From JABFRJ01 sp963847145 (GTDB lineage Bacteria > Pseudomonadota > Alphaproteobacteria > Rhizobiales > Hyphomicrobiaceae): a DNA stretch of 64,000 bases. The notes below the pieces were generated by a model. That model had not been told where the DNA came from, made no database searches, and saw only the letters and a program-made list of their open reading frames with translations. Location of the stretch: contig CAWJYN010000007.1 in NCBI GenBank assembly GCA_963847145.1, forward strand, positions 248,001 to 312,000. Direction: 5' to 3'. The position numbers were made by a program, and so were the translations under genes. The first letter of the stretch is position 1, and every line of letters starts with the position of its first letter. Of this stretch, positions 37,618 to 46,591 are shown piece by piece.

Positions 37618-38558
37618 GGAGTGGATCCTTCGATCAGTCCGGCTGCACGGGCAATTACGAAGGCACCGTGCGCGGCACAATCGGCCGGTGCCAGATGGGC
37701 TTCAAGGCCGAGAGCGGAAGCGGCGGCGCGATAGTGCTCCGCCAATGCGGGCGCGCTGCCGACGATCGTGATGTGGCGCTGCGGCCGGTTGTCTGCGCAG
37801 GCTGCTGCGATCTCCGATCCGATCAACAGGCCGGATAGATAACTGGCCAGCGATGCGGCCGGCAGCCGGTCAAAAAGGCCGAGCGTGCGGGTTGCAAAAA
37901 TCCGGTGCAGCAAGGCGCCCGGCGGCCCGCTAGCTGCGCTGGCTTCGACGCCTCGCTTGAATGCGAAGGTATCGACGCGGCCACCATCGTCCGGCATCAG
38001 CCGCCCAAGAATGGTGTGGTGGCGGAGCGCTGCGAACACCTCGCCGGTCATGTAGGTCGCGAAACTGACAATCTGCCCATTGCTGACGCTGACCCACTTG
38101 CTGTGGGTGCCGGGCAGCACGAACAACCCCTCGCTTGTGCCTGTGGCGTGCAGGGCGCCGGCAATCTGTGTTTCCTCACCGCGCATGACGTCTGGCGCGG
38201 CGCCCGGCGGATCAACGGACAGGCCAGGCACGATATGAACTGTGCCCAAGGCGCCGGCGCCGTGCGGGTGCAGGGCTGCGGACAGCCGGGGGACGTCCGA
38301 GGGACAGGCGAGGTAGGGAACCTCGACCCAGCCCTGGCGGCTGCCGATCATTCCGGACAGCAGAATTGGCAATGCAGGGTGCCCGGTGCGCCAGCCCCGG
38401 ATAAACGCGCCCAAGACGGCGCCAAAGCCGTTTGCGGGAACGGCGAGAATACCGGGTCCGCCCGTCAGTTCCGCCAGCGGCATGCCATCGCGCGCGAGCA
38501 AGGCCGCCCGCAAGGCGGAGGTCCCCCAATCGACGGCAATCAAGGCGGGTTGGCGCAT
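37614..38558 (-). CDS. dgoK: 2-dehydro-3-deoxygalactonokinase
   Basis: A 314-residue DgoK kinase phosphorylating 2-keto-3-deoxygalactonate. The N terminus has IAVDWGTSALRAALL (ATPase-fold phosphate 1). SGMIGSRQGWVEVPYLACP and FVLPGTHSKWV are signature segments of the family. The start at 38558 gives the family-length protein; the frame continues to 38648 through a 12-bp tandem repeat translated as Asp/Ala-rich sequence, which I take as non-coding. First gene of a dgoK-dgoA pair. Confidence 0.9.
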   Translation of the reverse strand: MRQPALIAVDWGTSALRAALLARDGMPLAELTGGPGILAVPANGFGAVLGAFIRGWRTGHPALPILLSGMIGSRQGWVEVPYLACPSDVPRLSAALHPHGAGALGTVHIVPGLSVDPPGAAPDVMRGEETQIAGALHATGTSEGLFVLPGTHSKWVSVSNGQIVSFATYMTGEVFAALRHHTILGRLMPDDGGRVDTFAFKRGVEASAASGPPGALLHRIFATRTLGLFDRLPAASLASYLSGLLIGSEIAAACADNRPQRHITIVGSAPALAEHYRAAASALGLEAHLAPADCAAHGAFVIARAAGLIEGSTP

Positions 38559-38580
38559 AGGGCGAAGAATCCCAATTGAG

Positions 38581-38628
38581 GCTGCATCATCAGCTGCGTC
38601 ACTGGCTGCATCACTAGCGACATCTCTG
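38581..38628. repeat. Degenerate 12-bp tandem repeat, four units
   Basis: Units GCTGCATCATCA, GCTGCGTCACTG, GCTGCATCACTA and GCGACATCTCTG sit directly upstream of the dgoK start, between divergent dgoK and the TPR gene. If dgoK started at 38648 they would encode ASDAADDAAS-like sequence. Function unknown; repeat number could vary between strains. Confidence 0.5.
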
Positions 38629-38752
38629 GTTTGCCATATTCCCGGCATCGTCGGCAGCTAGCGAGTACGGCAAGCTTGTGCTCAATACCAGGACACCTAA
38701 AGCTGGGGCTGCCCTACCGACAGTGGCGATCGGGCGGGTTGGAGATGACGTC

Positions 38753-39385
38753 ATGCGGTTGCGATTGCTGTTGATCCCGTTGGTGGCTCTCGTGCTGGCG
38801 ATGCCCGGCGGTGTGCGCGCGGCGGAAGAGGATTGTTACCACGAAGACGTCGAAACGCGCATCCGCGGCTGTACGGAGTTGCTCAAGCGTGGCGGCCTTA
38901 CGGCGGAGGCGCGCAGCAGCGCGTTTGCGACGCGGGCACTGGGGTACTCGCTGAAACGTGACTATGGCCGCGCGATTGAGGACTATGACCGTTCGCTGGC
39001 GTTGACGCCGAACTTCGCGACCGCGTTGAACAATCGCGCGTGGGCCTATTTCCGTTGGGGCAAGGCGGCGATGGGGCAGGCGGACGTGGAGCGGGCGCTG
39101 GAACTGGCTGCCGACATGGATGCTGCCTACGATACGCGCGCGCACATCCGGCAGGCGCTGGGCAATGCGGCGGACGCGTTCGAAGACTATCTGATGGCGA
39201 TGGATTTCGGCGGCGAGCGCATGGTGCTGATGTATCAGTGCGGCCTGAAGGATCACGGCCTTTACAGCGGTCCGCGCGATGGCATCCAGAATGAGGCGCT
39301 GAAAGTCGCCCTGCAGTTGTGCTCGCAGGATGCGAAGTGCGATCCGTTGCCGGCTGACGAGCATTGCCGGCCGGCGTCGTCGTGA
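38753..39385 (+). CDS. Secreted TPR-repeat protein
   Basis: A 210-residue protein with a cleavable signal peptide (MRLRLLLIPLVALVLAMPGGVRA). Two or three tetratricopeptide repeats follow (about 45-150: AIEDYDRSLALTPNFATALNNRAWAYFRWG and the next helix pair). A C-terminal segment GLYSGPRDGIQNEALKVALQ resembles a peptidoglycan-binding motif. Conserved-looking cysteines near residues 27, 38, 164, 193, 199 and 207 suggest periplasmic disulfides. The start at 38753 has GGAG eight bases upstream. The likely role is protein-protein contact in the periplasm; partner unknown. Confidence 0.78.
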   Translation: MRLRLLLIPLVALVLAMPGGVRAAEEDCYHEDVETRIRGCTELLKRGGLTAEARSSAFATRALGYSLKRDYGRAIEDYDRSLALTPNFATALNNRAWAYFRWGKAAMGQADVERALELAADMDAAYDTRAHIRQALGNAADAFEDYLMAMDFGGERMVLMYQCGLKDHGLYSGPRDGIQNEALKVALQLCSQDAKCDPLPADEHCRPASS

Positions 39386-39421
39386 CATGGCCGCGGCCGG
39401 CGCCGGGGCGACCGTGTTAAG

Positions 39422-39530
39422 CTTAACCCGTTGACGGTGCGACTTAAATCGGCGAAACAGTGTTAATCGCGCTGGCGCTGTTACGGTGCGATTCTGCGGG
39501 CATTTGCCTTTTTGGCTAGGGAGGTAGCCA
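39422..39530 (+). repeat. Structured intergenic element, copy B
   Basis: It begins CTTAACCC, continues CTTAAAT-CGGCGA, CAGTGTTAAT, CGCGCT, and ends in T5 followed by a TGGCTA/TAGCCA hairpin with a 6-nt GGGAGG loop (39513-39530). Block order and total length (109 against 108 nt) match copy A at 1143-1036. It starts 37 nt after the TPR gene stop, in the same direction, in a convergent gap. Confidence 0.5.
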
Positions 39531-39622
39531 GGAAATTGTTTTGAGCGCCAGAGGTGCCTCTCCGTTCGTTTAAACGGCATTCTGGAGGTTGGTTTTCGCT
39601 CGGTGCCTGTTTGGGCCGGGAA

Positions 39623-40081
39623 TTACCCCTGCTGGGTTCCAAAGCCGCCATGATCGACGACTTGGCCGCGGGCTGCGGCGGTTAACCGTGTGCGGAAATC
39701 CGCGGGCAGGGGGGCCTTGGTCCAGGTCTTGGGATCGACGTAGACGTTGACGGTTTCGGCGGTGACGATGGTGGTCGTCTCGTTGGCGCGCCGCAGCGCG
39801 AAACCGAGCGTGTAGCTGGTGGTGCCGAGTTTCTCGAGGGTCACGTCGATGGCGAGCGTGTCGTCGAAGCGGGCGGGGCCGGTCCATTCGATCAGCATTT
39901 TGACGACCTGGAACTCGAAGCTACCGTCGAAGCAGTTGAGTGGCGCGAAGGTGGCGCGCAGAAATTCCGTCGATGCCAGATCAACGTAGTCGCCGTAGCG
40001 CGCGTTGTAGACGACGCCCTGCTGATCGCACTCGCCGTAGCGGACGCGGAGGTAGTAGCGGAAGGCGGCTGCTTCGGTCAT
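39623..40081 (-). CDS. 4HBT-type acyl-CoA thioesterase
   Basis: A 152-residue hot-dog-fold thioesterase of the YbgC/4-hydroxybenzoyl-CoA group. The active-site segment VRYGECDQQGVVYNARY contains the catalytic Asp before QQG. The start at 40081 is chosen from family length; an open frame continues to 40225 over the ribD end. It follows ribD by 56 nt on the same strand. The acyl-CoA substrate is not predictable. Confidence 0.85.
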   Translation of the reverse strand: MTEAAAFRYYLRVRYGECDQQGVVYNARYGDYVDLASTEFLRATFAPLNCFDGSFEFQVVKMLIEWTGPARFDDTLAIDVTLEKLGTTSYTLGFALRRANETTTIVTAETVNVYVDPKTWTKAPLPADFRTRLTAAARGQVVDHGGFGTQQG

Positions 40082-40137
40082 CGGGGCGACTTTCTTCTCG
40101 ATTGTGGTTGTGGGCTCATGGGGCAGTGATCGAAGGG

Positions 40138-41262
40138 TCACGCAATCATCCGCCGGAACACGTGACGGGTGTCGGTGCCGAAGGTTTCGGTGTTGATACG
40201 GGCGAGGCCGAAGAGGCTGAACCAAGCGTCTATGTTGCCGTCGGGGATGACCTGCAATCCATCGACGGGACCAGGCTCAGCGCCCTGATAGACAACCGCC
40301 TCATCGACCAACCGCGCGTCGAGACAGGCGCGCCAGGTGCGGGGGCCGCCTTCGATCAACAGCCGCGTGATGCCTTTGACGGCGAGCGTGTGCAGCACCG
40401 CGGGCATGCCGGCTGCACCGAGTAACGCCTCGGGAACATGCACAAGTTGGACGCCGGCGGCGCTGAGGGCTGCGTCGGCGTGACCTGAGGGGGTGCCGGT
40501 GACGAGCCACGAGGGCGTTGACCGTGCGGTCGCGACGAGCTTGGCGCCGAGCGGCAGGCCGAGACGTGGTGACAACACGATGCGGATCGGTGAGCGCGCG
40601 GCGAGACCCGGCAGGCGGCACGTCAGGTCAGGATCGTCGGCACGCACCGTCATGCCGCCGACGAGGATGGCGTCGGCTTCGGCGCGCAGCAGGTGGCCGT
40701 CGGCGCGCGCTTCGGGGCTCGTGACCCAGACCGGCTTGCCGTCACCGCGGGCAATGCGGCCGTTGTTGTCGACGGCCATTTTGAGCTGCACGAAGGGGCG
40801 CTTCTCGGTTTGGCGGAGAATATGTCCGAGGGTGATCCAGCGGGCGCGACCGCCGAGGTGGCCGACCGCAATTTCGATGCCGGCTTCACGCAACTGCTCG
40901 AAGCCATGGCCGGCGACGACAGGATTGGGATCGGGCAGCGCGCAGACGACGCGGGCAATGCCGGCGGCAATGACTGAGTCTGAACAGGTCGGCACACGCC
41001 CGGTGTGCGCGCAGGGCTCCAAGGTTACGTACATCGTCTTGCCGAATGCGCGGTCGCCGGCGCGCTGGAGTGCTTCTTTTTCGGCGTGCGGCCGGCCGCC
41101 GGCCTGCGTCCAGCCGCGAGCGATCAGTTCGCCGGTGGTCTCATCGGCGATCACGGCTCCGACGGATGGATTGGGCGCAGTTGCGCCGAGCCCGCGCCGC
41201 GCCATGGCGAGCGCGATGGCCATCATGCCGGCGTCGAAGTCACTCTGCGCGGCAGACAGCAT
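40138..41262 (-). CDS. ribD: Riboflavin biosynthesis bifunctional deaminase/reductase
   Basis: A 374-residue RibD. The N-terminal zinc deaminase carries PHAE (58-61), C84 and C93 in EPCAHTGRVPTC; the C-terminal reductase (about 150-374) has KMAVDNNGRIA and ILVGGMTVRADDPDL. Together they convert the first GTP-derived pyrimidine into the ribitylamino precursor of riboflavin. It overlaps the nrdR end by 23 nt, the common alphaproteobacterial order, but ribE is not next; a thioesterase gene follows. Confidence 0.94.
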   Translation of the reverse strand: MLSAAQSDFDAGMMAIALAMARRGLGATAPNPSVGAVIADETTGELIARGWTQAGGRPHAEKEALQRAGDRAFGKTMYVTLEPCAHTGRVPTCSDSVIAAGIARVVCALPDPNPVVAGHGFEQLREAGIEIAVGHLGGRARWITLGHILRQTEKRPFVQLKMAVDNNGRIARGDGKPVWVTSPEARADGHLLRAEADAILVGGMTVRADDPDLTCRLPGLAARSPIRIVLSPRLGLPLGAKLVATARSTPSWLVTGTPSGHADAALSAAGVQLVHVPEALLGAAGMPAVLHTLAVKGITRLLIEGGPRTWRACLDARLVDEAVVYQGAEPGPVDGLQVIPDGNIDAWFSLFGLARINTETFGTDTRHVFRRMIA

Positions 41263-41785
41263 GGATCAGAGTTTCCGCTCGGCCGACGCGCTCGGTGGTG
41301 CGCTGGGCCGCATCAAGTTTGGGCGGCGCATCGAGGCCGTTAGCAATCTCGCCGAGAACCTCCTGGAAGTCTGCTGCCTCTCGGAAATCGCGGTAAACGG
41401 AGGCGAAGCGGATGTAGGCAACGGGATCAGCGCCCTTCAGCGCTTCCATCACCAATTCGCCGATGGCGGACGATGGTATTTCCGGTTCGCCCAGGCTTTC
41501 GAGTTGGCGGGCGATGCCTGACACCATGCGTTCGATACGCTCGGGCTCGATGGGCCGCTTGCGCACAGCGGTTTCAACGGAGCGGAGTAGCTTGTCGCGA
41601 TCGAATGGTACACGGCGGCCCGAGCGCTTGATGACAACCAGATCGCGCAATTGGACGCGCTCGAACGTCGTGAAGCGGCCGCCGCAATCCTCGCAGACGC
41701 GGCGGCGGCGGATGGCTTGGCCTTCGTCACTGGGCCGGCTGTCTTTGACTTGCGTTTTTTCAGACGCACAGTAGGGGCAGCGCAT
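41240..41785 (-). CDS. nrdR: Transcriptional repressor NrdR
   Basis: A 181-residue NrdR: zinc ribbon with MRCPYC (C3, C6) and CEDCGGRF (C31, C34), then the ATP-cone domain (about 50-140, VIKRSGRRVPFDRDKLLRSV). It represses ribonucleotide reductase genes by sensing dNTP/ATP state. It is about 25 residues longer than usual because of a C-terminal extension overlapping ribD. glyA, its frequent upstream neighbour, is absent. Confidence 0.94.
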   Translation of the reverse strand: MRCPYCASEKTQVKDSRPSDEGQAIRRRRVCEDCGGRFTTFERVQLRDLVVIKRSGRRVPFDRDKLLRSVETAVRKRPIEPERIERMVSGIARQLESLGEPEIPSSAIGELVMEALKGADPVAYIRFASVYRDFREAADFQEVLGEIANGLDAPPKLDAAQRTTERVGRAETLIHAVCRAE

Positions 41786-41918
41786 GGGAACTCCGGTCGT
41801 GTCGATGAGGTCAGACCCATGGGGCTGATCCCAGGCACCACGGTGCGAAACAAGATGCTCAGCACTGCGCTGCGTCGGCGCAGCCCGTCAAGGGCGCGGC
41901 TCTGAGGTTGGCGCGGCC

Positions 41919-43251
41919 CTACATCTCCACCACATCAGGCCGGCGTTCTTTGGCATTGGCTTTGGTATTGAAAAACGGTGGTGGGTGATCGGTGCCGGCT
42001 TCGCGCGGGCGGCCGATCACGCCGTTGATGGCGCGCTGGAAATGCTTTGGCCAGCGCAAGGTCGTCATGCAGGCGATGGCAGCGGCGATGATGACTGGGA
42101 TGATCCAGATGGGTGCGCCGACGCCGAGAAACCGCACCGAGGCGTCGTTGATCTGTTCATAGCGGAGCACGGCAATCAAACTGGCGACTGCACCGGCCAA
42201 TTGTCCCAATCGCTCGACCTTGCGGCCCATGCGCGCGAGGAAGAACACCAGTAGCAGCAGCGCCCACGGGGCAATGACGAGCGAGAGCCGCGGCTGCAGC
42301 GACGGGGTCCATCGCCCGGACAGGGCTTGCATGGCCTGCGCATACGCATAGTCCATGAACGGCCAGGGCAGCATCGCTGCCGCGCCGACCAGCAGCGCGC
42401 GCTCGATCGCCGGGGCGATGGCTGCATATTTATCCTCGAGGAGTTTGCGCCAGATCACCAAGAGGGCACCGATGACGACCACGACGATGACAAAGAACGT
42501 CTTGGCCGGCAGGGCGATCCGGTCGAACGCATTGGTCAGTGAACGATTGGCGGGCGTTGCCCAAACACGTTTCGATCTGGGTGCTGTAGCGGGCCTGGGC
42601 TTGGCAGCAGGCCTCCCCGGTCAGCTTGGCGCCGGCTGCAAAACAAAATCGCTCGCGTATGAAGTCCTCGGGCATTTCCAGCAGCGGATCGGGTTTGCAG
42701 ACCCGTGCGAACTTCGAAACACCGATGCGGTTCTGCGCTTCGCTTCTGAGATTGGAAACGCCTTCAAGCATAGCGACCCGCTTGCAGGCACCGCGGCCGT
42801 CGCCGCAGCCGGGTGGCTCGGCGCGGTCGCGGGCGAGGGTCTGCGGCGCAATTTCCCACACCTGGCGGGGACCTTCGTTGAGCAGCGAGATCGAAAACCA
42901 GGCCGTCGCGGCGGCCACGACAAGCGCGCCGATCGAAAACCGGAGCGCCCCGTAGGGAACGTGGGTCCAGTACATGTGCGTGAACACGGTCGCCGGCAGG
43001 TGGAAGGCGACGAGTGCCAACAATCCGAGGGTCGGGAAGAACACGAACAGATGGCTGTGCAGGAGCAGCAGCGCGGCCCAATCCTGATCGCGAAATTCGT
43101 TGATCATCAGTGCCGTCGACGCGATGAAGATCGCGCCGAGGGCTGTGAAGATCAGTGTGACGAAGATGCGCGCGCCCAGCATGCGCGGGAAATCGCTGAT
43201 GGCCGTTTCGGCTGCGGGCTCTCGCGTGGTCTGCATCGACGGTTCGGTCAT
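41919..43251 (-). CDS. Polytopic membrane protein with cysteine-rich loop, one frameshift
   Basis: Two overlapping frames make one gene of about 443 residues when one C is removed from the CCC run at 42553-42555 (minus strand); the join reads ETCLGNA-ANRSLTNAFDR. The first half has three or four membrane segments and then a soluble loop with seven cysteines (PPGCGDGRGAC, ARVCKP, RFCFAAG, EACCQAQ, IETC). The second half has another four or five segments (TFFVIVVVVIGALLVIW, ALLVGAAAMLPWPFMDYAY and others). I do not recognise the family. The start at 43251 is the family-neutral choice by position. Unrepaired, the two halves would be made as separate pieces, the second from a GTG at 42482. Confidence 0.6.
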
Positions 43252-43704
43252 CGCGTGTCCCAGATTTACGGAACAGCGTCCTACACCGGAATTGCGCTGC
43301 AAAAAAGTAGGGGGCTTCTGTTGCCCGGTGCCCCCCGAACCGCGCCTAAAGCTGCAAAGCCGTAGGACTTCTAACGAGGACTAGCACTGCATCACGCAGC
43401 GATAGCGACCTCTGCATAGTTGTCATTAGCAACTATAATTTGACCCGATAACGGCGGTATCATGCCGGGCAAAAGAGCACCCTTTACACCCTCGTCGATC
43501 CTATTTCGCCCCCATACCTGTTTGCGCTCGGCAACTCCCGTAACCGGGAGCCGGCCGCCGAGCGCGGCAGGAAAGTGGTGGAGGCGCCGGGTACCGCCCC
43601 CGGGTCCGAATGGCTTATTACGATGTCGATTTATCACCATAGCCGGATTGCTCCGGCACTCGTAATATAGGCGCGTTCGGGAAAAATGCAAAGGACACGT
43701 CGGC
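43252..43704. other. 453-bp divergent intergenic region
   Basis: It lies between the membrane protein (minus) and the CPBP protease gene (plus). It holds a 7-bp inverted repeat ATAGTTG/CAACTAT (43416-43436) overlapping a perfect TATAAT (43434-43439), with no good -35 at normal spacing, and a CTCCCG/CGGGAG hairpin (43535-43550). A minus-strand open frame (43392-43820) crosses it, but it overlaps the protease gene and resembles nothing known, so I do not call it. Confidence 0.35.
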
Positions 43705-44550
43705 GTGGCCGGTGAAGAAAGTGCAAATGCCAGACGGCAGCCCGCCGAGCTGCTGTACAGCACCACAACCTCGGTGCCGGTTATTGCGCCTGGTGCCGCG
43801 GCCGCCCCATCGCCCGCCATCCCTTTGTATGCGCCGTATGATGCTCAGGCCCGCTGGCGTCCCGGTCCGGCGATCGGCGTCGCTCTGCTGATCTGTACCC
43901 TCACCGTCGCGATCGCGCTCGGGGGCAGCTTGCTGCTGCTGTCCCGCTCGACCGACGCGCCGACCGTTGATGGCCGGACACTGATCCCCATGCTGCTGGC
44001 GCAAATCGCCATGGTGCTCGGTGCCGTCATCGCTGCCCGCGCGAAGGGTGATCGGTTGTTGCCGGCCCTCGCCCTTAAAGCGCCGGCTGGCGGCTTCAAG
44101 TCTTATGTTGGCTGGCTCCTGTTGCTGTTGGCGTCAGTCGGCCTGTTCACCCTCGTCAGCGCCTATGGTCTCAAACACGACCAGACCGCCGACCTCAAAG
44201 GCATGGCCGAACTGTTTCGGGGACGCTGGTGGCCGCTGGCGCTGTTTGTGATCGGCGTTGGCGCGCCGCTGTCTGAAGAACTGCTGTTTCGTGGGTTTCT
44301 GCAGACGGCGTTGGTGCCCACGCGCCTCGGTTTCTGGGGCGCCTCTGTTATCACCACTTTTATCTGGACCATGATGCACGCTGGCTATTCGCTGATCGGC
44401 CTCATCGAGGTCTTCCTCATCGGCCTGGTCTTCTGCCTCATCCTCCGTCGCACCGGCAGCCTGCGCGTGACGATCGCCTGCCATGCCATCTACAACACCC
44501 TGATCGCCCTCGTCGTCATCTTCGCCCCCCGCAGTTGGCTCGGATTCTGA
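43705..44550 (+). CDS. CPBP-family intramembrane metalloprotease
   Basis: A 281-residue protein with a GTG start (AAGGA nine bases upstream). After a hydrophilic N terminus come about seven membrane segments. The CPBP (Abi) motifs are PLSEELLFRGFLQ with E191, E192 and R196, FIWTMMHAGYS with H225, and TIACHAIYN with H260. These match the EExxxR, FxxxH and HxxxN motifs of the Rce1-like proteases. Members process prenylated proteins in eukaryotes and often handle peptides or signalling in bacteria. A cysteine-rich secreted protein gene follows after 3 nt. Confidence 0.9.
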   Translation: MAGEESANARRQPAELLYSTTTSVPVIAPGAAAAPSPAIPLYAPYDAQARWRPGPAIGVALLICTLTVAIALGGSLLLLSRSTDAPTVDGRTLIPMLLAQIAMVLGAVIAARAKGDRLLPALALKAPAGGFKSYVGWLLLLLASVGLFTLVSAYGLKHDQTADLKGMAELFRGRWWPLALFVIGVGAPLSEELLFRGFLQTALVPTRLGFWGASVITTFIWTMMHAGYSLIGLIEVFLIGLVFCLILRRTGSLRVTIACHAIYNTLIALVVIFAPRSWLGF

Positions 44551-44553
44551 CCC

Positions 44554-44889
44554 ATGCGCGCCTGGCTCGCCTGTCACGTCGCCGGCCTGTTGCTCTCGCT
44601 GCTGTCGGTGCCAGCATTCGCTCAGGGTGCTAAGGCCCAATGCACGACACTCAGCTGCGCCAAGTGCACATCGATCTGCCAAGCCAGCTGTGACGCGGAT
44701 TTGAAGGCCTGCGACAGCGCCACAAACCGTTATTGCCCACGCAACTACCGCTCCTGCCTGCGCGGTTGCCCGTCGCAACTGTGTGCGCAATGCCTGCCCA
44801 TCCAATACGGCAGCGACGGCAAAAAATTCCTCCCCGGCAAAACCGAGCTGTGCCGGACACCGGGGACTTATGAGGCGAAGAAGCCGTGA
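44554..44889 (+). CDS. Small cysteine-rich secreted protein
   Basis: A 111-residue protein with a clear signal peptide (cleavage near AFAQG, residue 24). The mature part of about 87 residues has 12 cysteines, first in CTTLSCAKCTSICQASC-type spacing, then two more groups. An even number suggests six disulfides, or metal binding. Basic residues are common towards the end. I recognise no family. It starts 3 nt after the CPBP protease gene, so the two are likely made together; a substrate or partner relation is possible. Confidence 0.7.
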   Translation: MRAWLACHVAGLLLSLLSVPAFAQGAKAQCTTLSCAKCTSICQASCDADLKACDSATNRYCPRNYRSCLRGCPSQLCAQCLPIQYGSDGKKFLPGKTELCRTPGTYEAKKP

Positions 44890-44955
44890 GGACACGGTTG
44901 CTACAGGTTATGGATTACGCCCTCCCCCGCCCCCGAATCGCGCTAATCTGACCCC

Positions 44956-45750
44956 ATGCAAAGCTATCTCGATCTCATGCGCCACGTGCGCGACCACGGC
45001 ACGCTGAAGACCGACCGCACGGGGACGGGCACGCGCAGCGTGTTCGGCCATCAGATGCGGTTTGATCTCGCCGCCGGCTTCCCCATGGTCACCACCAAGA
45101 AGCTGCACCTGAAGTCGATTGTGCATGAACTGCTGTGGTTTCTTGCGGGCGATACCAACGTCAAATATCTCAGGGACAACGGTGTTTCCATCTGGGATGA
45201 TTGGGCGCGTGCGGATGGGGATCTCGGTCCCGTGTATGGCAAGCAATGGCGTTCGTGGGCTGCGCCTGACGGCCGCACCATCGATCAAATTGCAGACGTC
45301 ATCCAGCAGATCAAGACGAACCCGGATAGCCGCCGCATCATCGTTTCCGCCTGGAACCCCGCCGACATTCCGTCGATGGCGCTGGCGCCGTGCCACTGCC
45401 TGTTTCAGTTCTATGTCGCTGACGGCAAGCTCTCCTGCCAGCTCTATCAGCGCTCTGCCGATATCTTCCTCGGTGTGCCGTTCAACATCGCCAGCTACGC
45501 GCTGCTGACGCTGATGATTGCTAAGGTGACCAGCCTCGCGCCCGGCGACTTCGTGCATACCTTTGGTGATGCACATCTCTATCTGAACCACCTTGAGCAG
45601 GCCGATCTCCAGCTCTCCCGCGCGCCGCGGGCGTTGCCCAAGATGGAGATTGTCCGCACGCCAGCGTCGATTTTTGACTACCGGTTCGAGGACTTCCAAA
45701 TCACCAACTACGAGCCGCATGCACACATCAAAGCGCCAGTTGCGGTTTAG
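44956..45750 (+). CDS. thyA: Thymidylate synthase
   Basis: A 264-residue ThyA, the E. coli length, methylating dUMP to dTMP with methylene-tetrahydrofolate. The nucleophile is C146 in MALAPCHCLFQF, and RTGTGT (phosphate loop) and QRSADIFLGVPFNI are intact. folA follows after an inverted-repeat element, so the dihydrofolate made here is recycled next door. Confidence 0.96.
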   Translation: MQSYLDLMRHVRDHGTLKTDRTGTGTRSVFGHQMRFDLAAGFPMVTTKKLHLKSIVHELLWFLAGDTNVKYLRDNGVSIWDDWARADGDLGPVYGKQWRSWAAPDGRTIDQIADVIQQIKTNPDSRRIIVSAWNPADIPSMALAPCHCLFQFYVADGKLSCQLYQRSADIFLGVPFNIASYALLTLMIAKVTSLAPGDFVHTFGDAHLYLNHLEQADLQLSRAPRALPKMEIVRTPASIFDYRFEDFQITNYEPHAHIKAPVAV

Positions 45751-45786
45751 ACGTGGCGATTTAAGCTTCTAACACGAGACCATTTT

Positions 45787-45941
45787 TCGTCATCCCGGCG
45801 AAGGCCGGGACCCACGACAATCTGCAGTTTGGCAGTGCTACATATCCGAGCACGACTTTACTCAGGGGATGGTCCGTTCAGGGTTTCCTGCGTGCCCATT
45901 TTTCGACTTGTCGTGGGTCCCGGCCTTCGCCGGGATGACGA
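45787..45941. repeat. 155-bp element with 34-bp perfect inverted repeats
   Basis: Left arm 45787-45820 and right arm 45908-45941 are perfect reverse complements of 34 bp. The core is TCATCCCGGCGAAGGCCGGG, itself a CCCGGC/GCCGGG hairpin. The 87-bp centre has no open frame. The unit resembles the dispersed repeats that, when read through, give the peptide WVPAFAGMT found spuriously in many proteobacterial translations. It lies between thyA and folA and could fold into one long hairpin in the joint transcript. Confidence 0.88.
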
Positions 45942-45994
45942 GTGGAAAGGGGGCACCTCAACAGAGACCAGTCCGCTGTGGCTGGGTTTGCATC

Positions 45995-46513
45995 ATGTCC
46001 CAACCCATCCTCTGCCTCATCGTCGCCGTTGCTGAAAACGGCGTGATCGGGTTGAACGGGAAAATGCCGTGGCACTTGCCCTTAGAGTTGAAGTACTTCC
46101 GCGCCTGCACCCTCGGTAAGCCGGTCATCATGGGCCGCAAGACATTCCAATCAGTCGGCAAGCCCTTGCCCGGCCGTGCCAACATCGTCGTCACCCGCGA
46201 CGCAACGTTCAGCGCTCCAGGCGCCAAAATGGCACCATCGCTTCCCGCGGCGATTGTGTTGGCACAGGACGCAGCGAGGGCGTCCGGCGCGACCGAAATC
46301 ATGGTCATCGGCGGTGGCGAGATCTTTGCGCAGGCGTTGCCGCTCGTGGCCCGCGTTTACCTGACCCGCGTCGCGTTCAGCCCTGAGGGCGATGCAACCT
46401 TTCCAGCTCTGCGACCCGCTACATGGCGTCTCGTCAGCCAGGAGCCGATCCCCGCAGCCGGCCCCGCCGAGCCCGCTGCGATGGCGTATATTTATGACCG
46501 GATCGGTCGTTGA
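45995..46513 (+). CDS. folA: Dihydrofolate reductase
   Basis: A 172-residue DHFR regenerating tetrahydrofolate with NADPH. Seen are VAENGVIGLNGKMPWHLPLELKYF, with Glu at the position of E. coli Asp27, GRKTFQSVGKPLPGR, and VIGGGEIFAQAL. The start at 45995 is chosen from homology; an open frame back to 45869 would translate the repeat arm as SWVPAFAGMT, which is not part of the enzyme. Confidence 0.95.
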   Translation: MSQPILCLIVAVAENGVIGLNGKMPWHLPLELKYFRACTLGKPVIMGRKTFQSVGKPLPGRANIVVTRDATFSAPGAKMAPSLPAAIVLAQDAARASGATEIMVIGGGEIFAQALPLVARVYLTRVAFSPEGDATFPALRPATWRLVSQEPIPAAGPAEPAAMAYIYDRIGR

Positions 46514-46591
46514 TTCGACTGCCATTTGTGGTGGCCACTTGAATTGAACCGCGCGCACCCAATCTCCGTTAGGAAACAGATCAGCCGACAA

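Noticed and set aside
38559..38648. N-terminal extension of dgoK through the 12-bp repeats
   Set aside because: The kinase family starts at MRQPALIAVDWG; the extension is low-complexity Asp/Ala sequence from the repeat.
43392..43820. 142-residue minus-strand frame overlapping the CPBP gene start
   Set aside because: It overlaps a clear gene, spans hairpins and promoter-like sequence, and resembles nothing.
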